DNA of 64,000 bases from Thermoplasmata archaeon (GTDB taxonomy: Archaea > Thermoplasmatota > Thermoplasmata > Lutacidiplasmatales > UBA184): the NCBI GenBank assembly GCA_027315165.1, contig DAHUYN010000010.1, forward strand, positions 1-64,000, in the 5' to 3' direction. A program made the position numbers and the translations under genes. Under the pieces are notes generated by a model that saw only the letters and a list, made by a program, of their open reading frames with translations, had not been told where the DNA came from and searched no databases. This document shows positions 37,726 through 46,340 of the stretch, one piece after another (the stretch's first letter is position 1; each line of letters begins with the position of its first letter).

Positions 37726-39234
37726 ATGGCCCGCGATAGACCCCGTTTCCTGGTCCTCGGCCTCGACGGCGCCACCTTCGACCTGCTGGACCCCTGGCTC
37801 GCCTCGGGGGAGCTGCCGTTCCTCGCGTCGCTCGCCGACCGGGGCCTGCGGGCGCCGCTCGCCTCCGTCTTCCCCGCCAAGACGATCCCCGCGTGGTACT
37901 CCTTCGCGACCGGCCTCGACCCGGGGGCGCTCGGCATCTACGGCTTCACCGAGCCGGACGGCGGCCCGGGGAAGAGCCGCCTCGTCCAGACGTTCCGGCC
38001 CGCGGAGGCGGTCTGGGACCGGCTCAGCCGCTCGGGCGCGACCGTCGGCGTCGTGAACTTCCCCCTCCGCGCCGGCTACCCGATCAACGGGTTCGTCCTC
38101 CCCGGCATGCTCACCGAGAGCCCCGACTGCTACCCCGCGAGGCTCCGCGGCGACCTCGAGGAGGCCCTCGGGGAGCCGTGCCTCCCCGAGCTGCCGCCGT
38201 ACAAGGCGACCGAGCGAGCCGAGTGGCTCGACCTGGCCGTCCGCTCCGTCCAGCAGCGGGGCCGGCTCACCGAGATGCTGGTCGACCGCTACCACCCCGG
38301 CTTTCTGTTCGCGCTGTTCCGCGAGACCGATCGCGTCCAGCACCAGCACTGGGGCGAGCTCGCCCGGCCGATGGCGAAGGTCCCGGAGGACCTTCGGCGG
38401 TTCTGGCGGGCCGTCGACGCCGCGTGCGCCCGGATCGACGCCGCCTTCCGCGCCGACGGCGGCCCTGCGGTCTCGCTCGTCATCTCCGACCACGGCGCCG
38501 GGGCCGCGACGAGCGAGTTCTTCACGAACCGCTGGCTCGCCCAGCAGGGCTACCTCCGGTTCCGGGGCGGAGCGAGCGACCTACGGCGACGGGTCGTCTC
38601 GAGCCTGTTGCTCGCCTCCGACCGCGTCCCGCTCGCCCGCCGCCTCCTCGGCCCGGTCGCGGACCGGCTTCGAGGCAGTCCCCGCGGCGAAAGGCTCTCG
38701 CGAGCGATCGCCGGCGAGACGAGCTTCGAGGCGATGGCCCCGAGGATCGACTGGGAGAGGACGGTCGCCTTCTCCTACCCCGTGCCCGAGGGGATCTACC
38801 TCAACCGCTACAACCCCACCCTCACGCCCGAGCGCGGCGCCGAGGTGATGCGGGAGATCCGCGAGCGGCTCGCGCGGTTCCCCGACGCGCGCGTCGAGGT
38901 CTTCGACCCGAAGGAGCTCTACCGCGCCAACCACGCCGACCGCGCGCCCGCGCTCCTGCTCCGCATCGACGGGATGGCGACGGACCTGCGCATGGACTTC
39001 AGCTACCCGCATCCGCTCCTCAAGCGCCGACCGGCCTACTTCTACGGCAGCGGCATCCACCGGATGAACGGGATCCTCCTGGCCGGCGGCGACGGCGTCG
39101 CGCACGCGCGGCTCCTCGAACCGCTCAGCCTCCTCGACGTCGCGCCGACGGTCCTGGACGGGATGGGGGCGCCGATCCCGCCGTACCTGCACGGCCGCTC
39201 CTTCGCCGACCGCCTCGGGCTCGCCCCCGCGTAG
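37726..39234 (+). CDS. Alkaline-phosphatase-superfamily protein (type I phosphodiesterase/nucleotide pyrophosphatase-like)
   Basis: 502 aa. The metal-site start VLGLDGATFDLLDPWL, the nucleophile region FPAKTIPAWYSFATG (Thr/Ser in AKTIPAW), FALFRETDRVQHQHWG (D and H ligands), ISDHGAGA (D-H pair) and a late GSGIHRMNGILL (His ligand) match archaeal type I phosphodiesterase-like enzymes. No signal peptide, so it is cytoplasmic. Often linked with cell-surface glycan genes, and here a glycosyltransferase follows 5 nt later. GTG at 37714 would add four residues. Confidence 0.86.
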   Translation: MARDRPRFLVLGLDGATFDLLDPWLASGELPFLASLADRGLRAPLASVFPAKTIPAWYSFATGLDPGALGIYGFTEPDGGPGKSRLVQTFRPAEAVWDRLSRSGATVGVVNFPLRAGYPINGFVLPGMLTESPDCYPARLRGDLEEALGEPCLPELPPYKATERAEWLDLAVRSVQQRGRLTEMLVDRYHPGFLFALFRETDRVQHQHWGELARPMAKVPEDLRRFWRAVDAACARIDAAFRADGGPAVSLVISDHGAGAATSEFFTNRWLAQQGYLRFRGGASDLRRRVVSSLLLASDRVPLARRLLGPVADRLRGSPRGERLSRAIAGETSFEAMAPRIDWERTVAFSYPVPEGIYLNRYNPTLTPERGAEVMREIRERLARFPDARVEVFDPKELYRANHADRAPALLLRIDGMATDLRMDFSYPHPLLKRRPAYFYGSGIHRMNGILLAGGDGVAHARLLEPLSLLDVAPTVLDGMGAPIPPYLHGRSFADRLGLAPA

Positions 39235-39239
39235 GCACG

Positions 39240-40394
39240 ATGCCGGCGTGGAGGATCGAGTTCCTCGCCTCCGTCCCCCCCGAGGAGACCTCCTCCGGGC
39301 TCGGCCGGGTCGTCTGGGAGCTCGGCGCGTCGCTCACGCGCCTCGGCCACACGGTCCGCGTCCTCTACCCGGCCGACCCCGCGACGCCGCACGCCCCGTT
39401 CCACGGCGTCGAGGCGGTCCCACTGCCGACGACCGGCGCCTCGCGGCGGCCGTTCGGCCGCGATATCGCCTTCGGGCGTCACGCGACCGAGGCGATCGCC
39501 CGCGACGCGGACCTCGTCGTCGGCAACGACGAGCGGGCCGGCGCCGTCGGGACGCTCAGCGGCGGCGCGCGCGCGACACCGGCGTGGGTCCACTTCGCCC
39601 ACGACGTCTCGCTCCACACCTTCGACACGCTCCGGCCGACCGAGCCGGACCGGGGGCTCCGACAGCGCGTCGGCAACTGGCTGGACCGCCGCACCCTCCG
39701 CGGGCTCGAGGGGCGGGCCCTCGCGAGGGCCGGGGTCGTCCTCGTCGGCTCCCGCTCGAACGCCGACCTCCTCGAGCGCTACTATCCGGGGACCGCGCGG
39801 CGCGTCGCCTTCCTCCCGATCGGCGTCCCCGCGCCGCTCGACGTCGGCACGAAGGCCCAGGCCCGGCTCGAGCTCAAGGTCCCCCCCGACGTCCCGGTCG
39901 TCGCCTTCGTCGGGCGGACGCCCGAGCGCCAGGGGCTCGCGACGGCCCTCGACGCGTTCCGGCGCGTCCGCTCGTTCTTCCCGGGGGCGCGGTTCCTCGT
40001 CGTCGGCAGCTCGCCCCCGGTCGAGCCGGGCGTCGTCCCGCTCGGGGTCGTCGACGAGACGACGAAGGCGCGTGCGCTCACCGCCGCCGACGTCTTCGTC
40101 TTCCCGGCCCGGTACGAGGGGTTCGGCCTCGCGCCCCGCGAGGCGATGCGCTACGGTCTCGCGACGGTCGTGAGCGCGCACGTGCCGCTCGACGGCGTCG
40201 GCGAGGGGGCGCTCCGGGTCGTCGCGAGCGACGAGGCGGGCGATTATGCGAGCGAGCTCGCCGAGCTCCTCGCCGACGTCGCGCTCCGCCGGAGCCTCGG
40301 CGAGGCGGCGCGCGCCGCCTCCGCGTCGTGGAGCTTCGACACGATGGCCGAGCGGTTCGAGAAGGCCGTCGCGCCCCTCCTCAAGGGCGCGTAG
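39240..40394 (+). CDS. Glycosyltransferase family 4 (GT-B fold)
   Basis: 384 aa. N-terminal Rossmann half with SSGLGRVVWELGASLTRLGH (donor/acceptor glycine loop) and a C-terminal nucleotide-sugar half with PVVAFVGRTPERQGLATALDAF, then PARYEGFGLAPREAMRYG (the EGFGL-PxE motif that binds the sugar nucleotide). Sugar and acceptor unknown. ATG start 5 nt after the phosphatase gene; likely one operon for glycan or glycolipid assembly. Confidence 0.88.
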   Translation: MPAWRIEFLASVPPEETSSGLGRVVWELGASLTRLGHTVRVLYPADPATPHAPFHGVEAVPLPTTGASRRPFGRDIAFGRHATEAIARDADLVVGNDERAGAVGTLSGGARATPAWVHFAHDVSLHTFDTLRPTEPDRGLRQRVGNWLDRRTLRGLEGRALARAGVVLVGSRSNADLLERYYPGTARRVAFLPIGVPAPLDVGTKAQARLELKVPPDVPVVAFVGRTPERQGLATALDAFRRVRSFFPGARFLVVGSSPPVEPGVVPLGVVDETTKARALTAADVFVFPARYEGFGLAPREAMRYGLATVVSAHVPLDGVGEGALRVVASDEAGDYASELAELLADVALRRSLGEAARAASASWSFDTMAERFEKAVAPLLKGA

Positions 40395-40395
40395 G

Positions 40396-40911
40396 CTACG
40401 CGAACTCGTCGAGCCGAAGATCCGAGGTCGACCGCCGACCGGGACCGACGAGCCTCGGGGCCCCCGAGAGCCCCCAGCCGACCCCCTCGGGGACCTCGCC
40501 CCGGGCGAGCGCGGCGAGGAGCTTGCGGAGGCGTTCGCGCGAGGCGGCGAACGGGTCCGGCTCGCCCTCCCCCCGGAGGGGCTGCGCCGGGCGGATCTCC
40601 TCGACGCGGTCGTCGGCGACGCGCCAGACGCCGACGCGGGCGGCGACCTCGGGCTCGCGGACGTCGGCGAGCCGGCGCGCGGCGCGCACGCCCGGGACCG
40701 CGACGGCGACCCAGTCGGCCCACGCGCGCCGTCGCAGCGCCTGGCCCAAGACGGCCCTCGCGTCGGCGAGCTTCAGCTCGACGAGCCCGACCTCCTCGCC
40801 GCGGATCGCCGCGATGTCGAAGTAGTCGCGCCCGTCCGGGTCGGCCCACGCGAGGTAGCCCCGGGCTCGAAGGTGCGCGAGGACCGGCGCGCGGAGGTCG
40901 GCCTCGATCAC
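40396..40911 (-). CDS. PD-(D/E)XK-like nuclease, overlapping mutL
   Basis: 171 aa. Residues D32, E45 and K47 in FDIAAIRGEEVGLVELK form the classic D-x12-ExK metal site of restriction-endonuclease-fold nucleases, followed by Q57 in LGQALRRRAW, a frequent extra catalytic residue. The C-terminal ~80 residues are charged and unassigned. The GTG start overlaps the mutL stop (GTGA), so it is translated with the mismatch-repair genes. It may cut DNA or recognise strands in repair; alternatively a stand-alone endonuclease that happens to share the operon. Family not named. Confidence 0.72.
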   Translation of the reverse strand: MIEADLRAPVLAHLRARGYLAWADPDGRDYFDIAAIRGEEVGLVELKLADARAVLGQALRRRAWADWVAVAVPGVRAARRLADVREPEVAARVGVWRVADDRVEEIRPAQPLRGEGEPDPFAASRERLRKLLAALARGEVPEGVGWGLSGAPRLVGPGRRSTSDLRLDEFA

Positions 40912-42701
40912 GCGGGGCTCCGCAGGAACCAGCGGTCGACGCGCGCCCGGTCGAACCGGACGAGGATGGGGCGGCCGTGCGGGCAGGCGTACGACGCCTC
41001 GGGGAGCTTGTAGAGCGCCTCGAGGACGCGCCGGAGCTCCTCGGGACGCACGACGTCGCCGCCGCGGATCGCCGCGTGGCAGGCGAGCATCGCGTCGGCG
41101 CGCTCGGTCATCCCGTCGGGGACCGTCGCGCGGCCTCCCTCGCCGAGCTCGTCGAGGAGGGCGAGCAGCTGCTCGGCCTGGGCGCGCCGCCCGCGGTACG
41201 TCGGCACCGACAAGAGCCGGTGCGCGCGGGGCCCGAACGACTCGAGCCCGAAGCCGCTGCGCGCGACCGCCTCGACGTGGGCCTTAAGGACCGAGGCGCG
41301 TCGGGGCGACAGCTCGAGGAGGATCGGCTCGACGAGCTCCTGCCGGGCGAGGCGACCCGATCGCCGGAGCTCCTCGTAGAGGACCCGCTCGCTCGCGGCG
41401 TGCTGGTCGACGAGGACGAGCGCGCCGTCCGACTCCGCGAGCCAGTAGAGGTCGAAGATGGGTCCGACGAGGCGCAGCGCGGGATGGTGGGGGCCCGCCG
41501 CGAGCGGCTCCGCCCCGGGAGCCTCGCCGAGCGTCCGCTGGACGCCGGCGGCGCCGCCGCTCGAGGCCGCACCCGACGCGGCCGGCCCCGGCACCGGGCC
41601 CGCGGCCGCGCCCTCGCGCCACCCCGCGGGTCCCGGCTCCCTCGGGCCCCGCAGGGTCCCCGGGCCGGGCGCCCCCGTCCGGTCGGCGTAGTGGGGGGTC
41701 CTCGTGAGGCTGTCGCGGACCGCGACCCGGAGCAGGTCGGCGACCTCGCGCTCCCGGGCGATCCGGACCTCGCGCTTCGTCGGGTGGACGTTCACGTCGA
41801 CGCGCGCGAGGTCGAGGTCGAGATGGACGACGCCGAGCGGGCTTCGCGTTCGAGGGAGGTAGTCGGCGTAGGCCTGCCGCAGCGCCTGGACGAAGAGGCG
41901 GGAGCGGACGGCGCGGCCGTTGACCGACAGGTAGATCCCCGAGGGGCTCGAGCGGCTGAGGGCCGGCCGCGCGAGCACGCCCCGGATCGCGACCGGCCCT
42001 CCGAGGCCCGCGCGGACCTCGAACGACTGCTGGAGGAACTCGGGACCGAGGACGCGCCCCGCCGCGTCGCGGAGCGTCGTCGAGGGCGGGAAGCGCGCGA
42101 GCTCGCCCGACTCGTTCGAGAGCGTGAGGCCGACGCGAGGGCGGGCCAGGAACAACCGCTCGACCGTGTCGGCGACCTCGACCTGCTCGGCGGCCGGCGC
42201 CTTGAGGAACTTCCGACGGGCGGGCGTGTTGAAGAACAGATCGCGCACCTCGACCGTCGTCCCGAGGGCCCGGCCCTCGAGAAACTCGCCGGCGAGGTTG
42301 CCGGCGACGACGGAGAGGCCGTGGGCCTCCTCGTGCCCCGCGGCCCTCGAGAGGATCCGAAGCCTCGAGACGGCGCCGATGGCGGCGAGCGCCTCGCCGC
42401 GGAAGCCGAGCGTCGAGACGACGTTAAGCTCCTCCGCCGTCGTGAGCTTGCTCGTCGCGTGCCGCTCGAGGGCGAGCGGCAGCTCCTCGGGCCGGATCCC
42501 GTGGCCGTCGTCGTCGACGACGACGGCGTCGAGCCCCCCGTTCTCGAGCCGCACGCGGACCTCGTTCGCGCCGGCGTCGACGCTGTTCTCGACCAGCTCC
42601 TTCACGACGGAGGCCGGACGCTCGACGACCTCGCCCGCCGCGATACGGAGGACCGTCTCCTCGCTCAGGCGGCGGATCGGTCGGGGCTCTCGGCCCGTCA
42701 T
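40908..42701 (-). CDS. mutL: DNA mismatch repair protein MutL
   Basis: 597 aa. GHKL ATPase motifs: ELVENSVDAGA, DDGHGI, TLGFRGEAL (near residue 90) and FFNTPARRKF. After a Pro/Gly/Ala-rich linker (about 340-400) the C-terminal domain has the endonuclease motif VDQHAASERVLYEE and the zinc-site companions ACHAAIRGG and ACPHGRPILV. So this MutL should nick DNA itself, as in bacteria without MutH. The ATG at 42701 overlaps the mutS stop (ATGA). Confidence 0.95.
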   Translation of the reverse strand: MTGREPRPIRRLSEETVLRIAAGEVVERPASVVKELVENSVDAGANEVRVRLENGGLDAVVVDDDGHGIRPEELPLALERHATSKLTTAEELNVVSTLGFRGEALAAIGAVSRLRILSRAAGHEEAHGLSVVAGNLAGEFLEGRALGTTVEVRDLFFNTPARRKFLKAPAAEQVEVADTVERLFLARPRVGLTLSNESGELARFPPSTTLRDAAGRVLGPEFLQQSFEVRAGLGGPVAIRGVLARPALSRSSPSGIYLSVNGRAVRSRLFVQALRQAYADYLPRTRSPLGVVHLDLDLARVDVNVHPTKREVRIAREREVADLLRVAVRDSLTRTPHYADRTGAPGPGTLRGPREPGPAGWREGAAAGPVPGPAASGAASSGGAAGVQRTLGEAPGAEPLAAGPHHPALRLVGPIFDLYWLAESDGALVLVDQHAASERVLYEELRRSGRLARQELVEPILLELSPRRASVLKAHVEAVARSGFGLESFGPRAHRLLSVPTYRGRRAQAEQLLALLDELGEGGRATVPDGMTERADAMLACHAAIRGGDVVRPEELRRVLEALYKLPEASYACPHGRPILVRFDRARVDRWFLRSPA

Positions 42702-45313
42702 CGTCCGGGGGTGTCGCCTCCGACGAGACGTCGCCGCCACTCGGCGAGGAAACTGAGCGCCTCGAACGGCGTCATCCGCTCCGGGTCGAGGGCCCTCAGC
42801 GCGGCCTCGACCTCCGAGGTCGGGCCCGCCTCGGAAGAGAGCAGGACCGCCTGCGTGTAGCGCGTCGGCGGCGAGCGCCGGGCCGTCGGGCCGACCGTCA
42901 CGCCCTCCGCCTCGAGCCGTCGCAGCAGGCGCTTCGCATCGTCGAGGAGCGGCTCGGGAAGGCCGGCGAGCCGCGCGACGTGGAGCCCGTAGCTCCGGTC
43001 CGTCGACCCCGGCACGAGGCGATGGAGGAAGGTGACCTCGTCTCCCTCCTCGCGGACGGCGAGGTGGGCGTTCCGGGCCGCCGGGAGGCCCGCGACGAGC
43101 TCCGTCAGCTGGTGGTAATGGGTCGCGAGGATCGTGCGGCAGCGCACCCGGTCGTGGAGGTGGCGCAACGTCGCCCAGGCGAGGGCGAGCCCGTCGAAGG
43201 TGCTCGTCCCCCGGCCGACCTCGTCGAGGAGGACCAGCGCCCGCGCGTCGGCGCCGCGGAGGATCTCCGAGACCTCGGTCATCTCGACCATGAAGCTCGA
43301 CTTGCCCCGACCGATCTCGTCGGTGAACCCCATCCGCGTGTAGAGGGCGCTCACGACGCCGACGCGGGCGAAGCGCGCGGGGACGAAGGCGCCGACCTGG
43401 GCGAGGAGGACCGTGAGCCCGACCTGGCGCATGTACGTCGACTTCCCCGACATGTTGGGCCCGGTGAGCACGAGAAGCCGCCCCGACTCGGCGTCAAGGT
43501 CGACGTCGTTGGGGACGAACCCGGACTCGAGCGTCCGGTCGAGCACCGGATGGCGGCCGTCGCGGACGGAGAGGACCGAGGAGTCGTCGACGACGGGCCG
43601 CACGAGCCCACGCTCCTGGGCCAAGAGGGCGAACGTCGCGATCGTGTCGAGCTCGCCGACCGCCTGGGAGAGACGGTGGACCTCGGGGGTCGTGCGCTCG
43701 ACCTCCTCGAGGAACCGCTCCCAGGCCGACCGCTCCGCCTCCTCGCGCCGGCCGCGCGCGTCGAGGATCCGCGACTCGATCGCGGCGAGCTCCTCCGAGG
43801 TGAACCGCTCGCCCGCGGCGAGGGTCTGCCGCCTCCGATAGTGGGGCGGGACGCGGCCGAGGTTCGGCCGCGTCACCTCGAGGTAGTAGCCGAAGACGTT
43901 GTTGTAGCCGACCTTGAGGCCCCGGATCCCCGTCGTGTCCTGTTCCCGGCGCTCGAGCGAGGCGAGCTCGGCGAGCCCCTCGGACTCGGTCCGCGCGAGC
44001 GCGTCGAGCTCGGGGTCGAACCCCGGACGGAACAGGCCGCCCGCGTCGGCCGTCGCGGGCGGCTCCTCGGGCAGCGCGGCGGCGAGCAGGTCCGAGAGCG
44101 ACGTGACGGGGGCGAGCCGGGCGACGAGGTCGGCGAGCCGTCCCGGGGCCGCCGACGCCGAGAGCCAGGTGCGGACACGACCGACGGCGTCGAGCCCGGC
44201 GCGGAGCGCGGCGAGCTCTGGAGGCCGGACGCGGCGGCCCGCGACCCGCGCCGCGATGCGCGCGAGATCGGGGACCGGTCCCAGCTCCGAGCGCAGCACG
44301 AGGAGGTCGCTCCCGCGGCCGACGAGCGCCTCGACGGCGTCGAGGCGCTCGCGGATCGCCCCGACCTCGGCGAGCGGGGTCCGGAGCCAGAAGGCGAGCG
44401 TGCGCCGGCCCGGCGGCGTGACCGTCTCGTCCCACGTCGACAGGAGCGTCGGCCCGCCGGGGTCGTCCGGGTTCATCGGGTGCACGACCTCGAGGTGCCG
44501 GAGTGTCTTCCCGTCGAGCAAGAGCCGACGCGTCGTCGTCCCGTCGCCGACGAGCTCGAGGTATCGGAGCAGCCGCGGCTGCGCTCTCGCGACGTACCGC
44601 GCGAGGTCGTCCTCGGCGGCGGCGACGGACGCGGTCGCGGACGGCGGGACCGACGCGGGCATGGTGACGGCGACGTCGTCGGGGGGCGGTGGCGCCTCGA
44701 GGTGGGCCCGAGGGAACTCGCGACGGAGCCCGGCGGCGAGCGCTCGCCCCGGGTCTCCTTCGCGCTCGGAGACCAGCACCTCCGACGGCTGGAACGGCGC
44801 GAGCGCCGCGAGGAGCCCGTCGACGCCCGCCTCGGCCGCCTCGCCGCGGAACCACTCCCCCGTCGTCACGTCGACGCACGCGAAGCTGCCGCGGCCGGTC
44901 GCCGAGAGGCGGAGGCTCGCGAGGAAGTTGTGGTCGGGGCCGGCGAGGATCCGGTCCTCGACGACCGTCCCGGGCGTGACGACGCGCGTGACCTCGCGCC
45001 GGACGAGCCCCTTGGCGAACTTCGCGTCCTCGACCTGGTCGCAGAGCGCGACCTTGTACCCCTTCCGGACGAGTCGGGCGAGGTAGCTCTCGACGGCGTG
45101 GTGCGGGACGCCGGCCATCGGCGTCCGTTCGCCGTTCGTGTCCGGCGAGCGGGCGGTGAGGACGACCTCGAGCTCCCGCGAGAGGAGCCGGGCGTCGTCG
45201 CCGAACGTCTCGAAGAAGTCCCCGACGCGGAAGAGGACGAGATGGCCCGGATACCGCTGCTTGACCCGCTCGTACTGCTCCATGAGCGGGGTCGTGACAA
45301 CGCCGTCGGGCAT
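42698..45313 (-). CDS. mutS: DNA mismatch repair protein MutS
   Basis: 871 aa. The mismatch-reading F-x-E is in VGDFFETFGDDA near residue 31-42. Connector, core and clamp domains follow, then the ABC-type ATPase with LVLTGPNMSGKSTYMRQVG near 617, DEVGRGTSTFDGLALAWA and the signature region. The last ~50 residues are the short tetramer tail. Full-length MutS1 type; in archaea this gene is found in mesophilic lineages and is thought to be acquired from bacteria. First gene of mutS-mutL-nuclease; leaderless start predicted. Confidence 0.97.
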   Translation of the reverse strand: MPDGVVTTPLMEQYERVKQRYPGHLVLFRVGDFFETFGDDARLLSRELEVVLTARSPDTNGERTPMAGVPHHAVESYLARLVRKGYKVALCDQVEDAKFAKGLVRREVTRVVTPGTVVEDRILAGPDHNFLASLRLSATGRGSFACVDVTTGEWFRGEAAEAGVDGLLAALAPFQPSEVLVSEREGDPGRALAAGLRREFPRAHLEAPPPPDDVAVTMPASVPPSATASVAAAEDDLARYVARAQPRLLRYLELVGDGTTTRRLLLDGKTLRHLEVVHPMNPDDPGGPTLLSTWDETVTPPGRRTLAFWLRTPLAEVGAIRERLDAVEALVGRGSDLLVLRSELGPVPDLARIAARVAGRRVRPPELAALRAGLDAVGRVRTWLSASAAPGRLADLVARLAPVTSLSDLLAAALPEEPPATADAGGLFRPGFDPELDALARTESEGLAELASLERREQDTTGIRGLKVGYNNVFGYYLEVTRPNLGRVPPHYRRRQTLAAGERFTSEELAAIESRILDARGRREEAERSAWERFLEEVERTTPEVHRLSQAVGELDTIATFALLAQERGLVRPVVDDSSVLSVRDGRHPVLDRTLESGFVPNDVDLDAESGRLLVLTGPNMSGKSTYMRQVGLTVLLAQVGAFVPARFARVGVVSALYTRMGFTDEIGRGKSSFMVEMTEVSEILRGADARALVLLDEVGRGTSTFDGLALAWATLRHLHDRVRCRTILATHYHQLTELVAGLPAARNAHLAVREEGDEVTFLHRLVPGSTDRSYGLHVARLAGLPEPLLDDAKRLLRRLEAEGVTVGPTARRSPPTRYTQAVLLSSEAGPTSEVEAALRALDPERMTPFEALSFLAEWRRRLVGGDTPGR

Positions 45314-45338
45314 CGGGGAGCGAACCAGCCCGCCGCCG

Positions 45339-45347
45339 CTTATAGGC
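45339..45347 (-). promoter_or_regulatory. TATA box of the mutS-mutL-nuclease operon
   Basis: CCTATAAGC on the minus strand, 26-34 nt before the mutS ATG. Confidence 0.6.
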
Positions 45348-45372
45348 GTCGGTGGGGCCCGGAGATCGAGGG

Positions 45373-45456
45373 CGCTGAGGGGGAGATTTGAACTCCCGTG
45401 GCGGAACCGCCACCAGCTTTCAAGGCTGGCGCCTTGCCGGGCTAGGCTACCTCAGC
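45373..45456 (-). tRNA. tRNA-Ser(UGA)
   Basis: 84-nt class II tRNA on the minus strand without introns. Acceptor GCTGAGG/CCTCAGC, discriminator G, D-stem GCC/GGC with a GG-containing loop, anticodon stem CCAGC/GCTGG around CTTGAAA (anticodon TGA), long variable arm GGCGG-TT-CCGCC, T-arm GGGAG-TTCAAAT-CTCCC. No CCA encoded. It begins 60 nt downstream of the mutS promoter region on the same strand, so it is a separate unit. Confidence 0.95.
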
Positions 45457-45627
45457 GCGACCCGAGGACGGCGGCCGGCCGAGAAAAACTTACCCCCGCC
45501 GCGCCGGACCGCGGTCCCGGCCCTTCGCGGGGCGGCGTGGATCCCGTCGGCGACGCCGACGCGACCCGGGTCCCGAGGGTCCGTCGGACGGCCGGGGCGG
45601 AGGCTCGGGGAAGGGCCCGGAGGCCGA
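45457..45627 (-). other. Spacer between tRNA-Gly and tRNA-Ser
   Basis: 171 nt of GC-rich DNA. Apart from the tRNA-Ser promoter and T-run I see no gene, repeat or further tRNA. Confidence 0.5.
45484..45492 (-). promoter_or_regulatory. Promoter core of tRNA-Ser
   Basis: TAAGTTTTT on the minus strand, 28-36 nt before the tRNA 5' end. The T-run could also end transcription from the upstream tRNA-Gly. Confidence 0.45.
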
Positions 45628-45728
45628 TGCAGGCGCCGGGAGTCCCGCGCGAACGCGGGAGGCGTCCGCGATTCGAACCCGGGTGGTCAGCTTGGAAGGC
45701 TGACATCCTACCGCTAGATTACACCTGC
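45628..45728 (-). tRNA. tRNA-Gly(UCC) with a T-loop intron
   Basis: Minus strand. Exon 1 is 45728-45672: acceptor GCAGGTG, D-arm ATC-TAGCGGTAG-GAT, anticodon stem TCAGC/GCTGA around CTTCCAA (anticodon TCC), T-stem CCGGG and loop TTCGAA. Exon 2 is 45641-45628: T, CCCGG, CGCCTGC, discriminator A. Joined, the 71-nt tRNA has a perfect T-stem and acceptor stem (one G-U pair) and loop TTCGAAT. Without splicing, a poorer fit is possible using CGCGG and CGCCTCC inside the intron (one T-stem mismatch, an extra A, one acceptor mismatch). No CCA encoded. Confidence 0.85.
45642..45671 (-). other. T-loop intron of tRNA-Gly (position 59/60)
   Basis: 30-nt insert at the same site as the T-loop intron of tRNA-Lys. 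A relaxed bulge-helix-bulge is possible: TTCG/CGGG (two G-U pairs), bulges AAT and ACT, inner helix CGCG/CGCG. A competing hairpin TCCCGCG/CGCGGGA with a TTCG loop lies within the intron. The splice point is ambiguous by one base (a T at each end). Confidence 0.72.
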
Positions 45729-45766
45729 ACGGGCCGCCGGGCCGGGCGACGGACCGGCTGCCTCGA

Positions 45767-45774
45767 CTAATGCT
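45767..45774 (-). promoter_or_regulatory. Possible promoter core of tRNA-Gly
   Basis: AAGCATTAG-type AT-rich core on the minus strand, about 40 nt before the tRNA 5' end and overlapping the cgi121 stop. Weak. Confidence 0.3.
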
Positions 45775-46333
45775 TTGGGGTCGGCGCGCCGCCGCCGTGC
45801 GCGGCGCTGAGCTCCAGAAGCGCGACCCGCTCGAGGACGAGCCCCTCCCACGCCTCTCGCGGGACCGTCCGGCGCTCTTCGGGCCCCACGCCCAGCCGAT
45901 CGAGCGTCCCCTCGTCGACGGGGCGCGGGTAGGCCGAGGGCTCGTCGACGAGGCCGAGCGCCTCGAGGAGCGAGGCGAGCGTCCGGGGGCGCTCGGCGAC
46001 GACGACGAACGTCTCGGTGTCGTCGGAGATGCCGACCTTCTGCAGGGCCCGCGGCAGCTGGTCGTCGCCGGCGACCCAGAGCGAGTACTCCGCGCCGCGC
46101 ACGCGGAGCCGGCTCTCCCCGCGCTGGCGGGAGCGGCCGAGGTGGGCCCACGCCGAGAGGAGGTGCCGCTCGCCGGCGATCGACCGCGCGTCGAAGACCG
46201 CGACGAGCGCCTCGCCCGCGCTCTCGGCCCTCAGCCGCCGGACCAGCTCCGAGGACGTCGGCTCGCCGGGAGTCCGACGACGGGCGCCGACGGCCTGGAG
46301 CGTGCGGCTCTCCGTCGGGGGCAGCGGGGCCAC
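45767..46333 (-). CDS. cgi121: KEOPS complex subunit Cgi121
   Basis: 188 aa. The C-terminal ~150 residues match Cgi121/TPRKB: ALVAVFDARSIAGERHLLSAWAHL, the LRVRGAEYSLWVAGDDQLPRAL strand-helix pair, and KVGISDDTETFVVVAE. Cgi121 binds the tRNA 3' CCA end and brings tRNA to the Kae1-Bud32 core for t6A37 synthesis. The first ~35 residues are not part of the fold. GTG start. Its stop overlaps the promoter core of tRNA-Gly. Neighbouring MBL gene is 7 nt upstream. Confidence 0.85.
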   Translation of the reverse strand: MAPLPPTESRTLQAVGARRRTPGEPTSSELVRRLRAESAGEALVAVFDARSIAGERHLLSAWAHLGRSRQRGESRLRVRGAEYSLWVAGDDQLPRALQKVGISDDTETFVVVAERPRTLASLLEALGLVDEPSAYPRPVDEGTLDRLGVGPEERRTVPREAWEGLVLERVALLELSAAHGGGAPTPKH

Positions 46334-46340
46334 GACGCGC

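Noticed and set aside
45484..45492. T-run as a dedicated tRNA-Gly terminator
   Set aside because: It lies about 140 nt beyond the tRNA-Gly end and at the correct distance to be the tRNA-Ser promoter; termination there is possible but not supported further.
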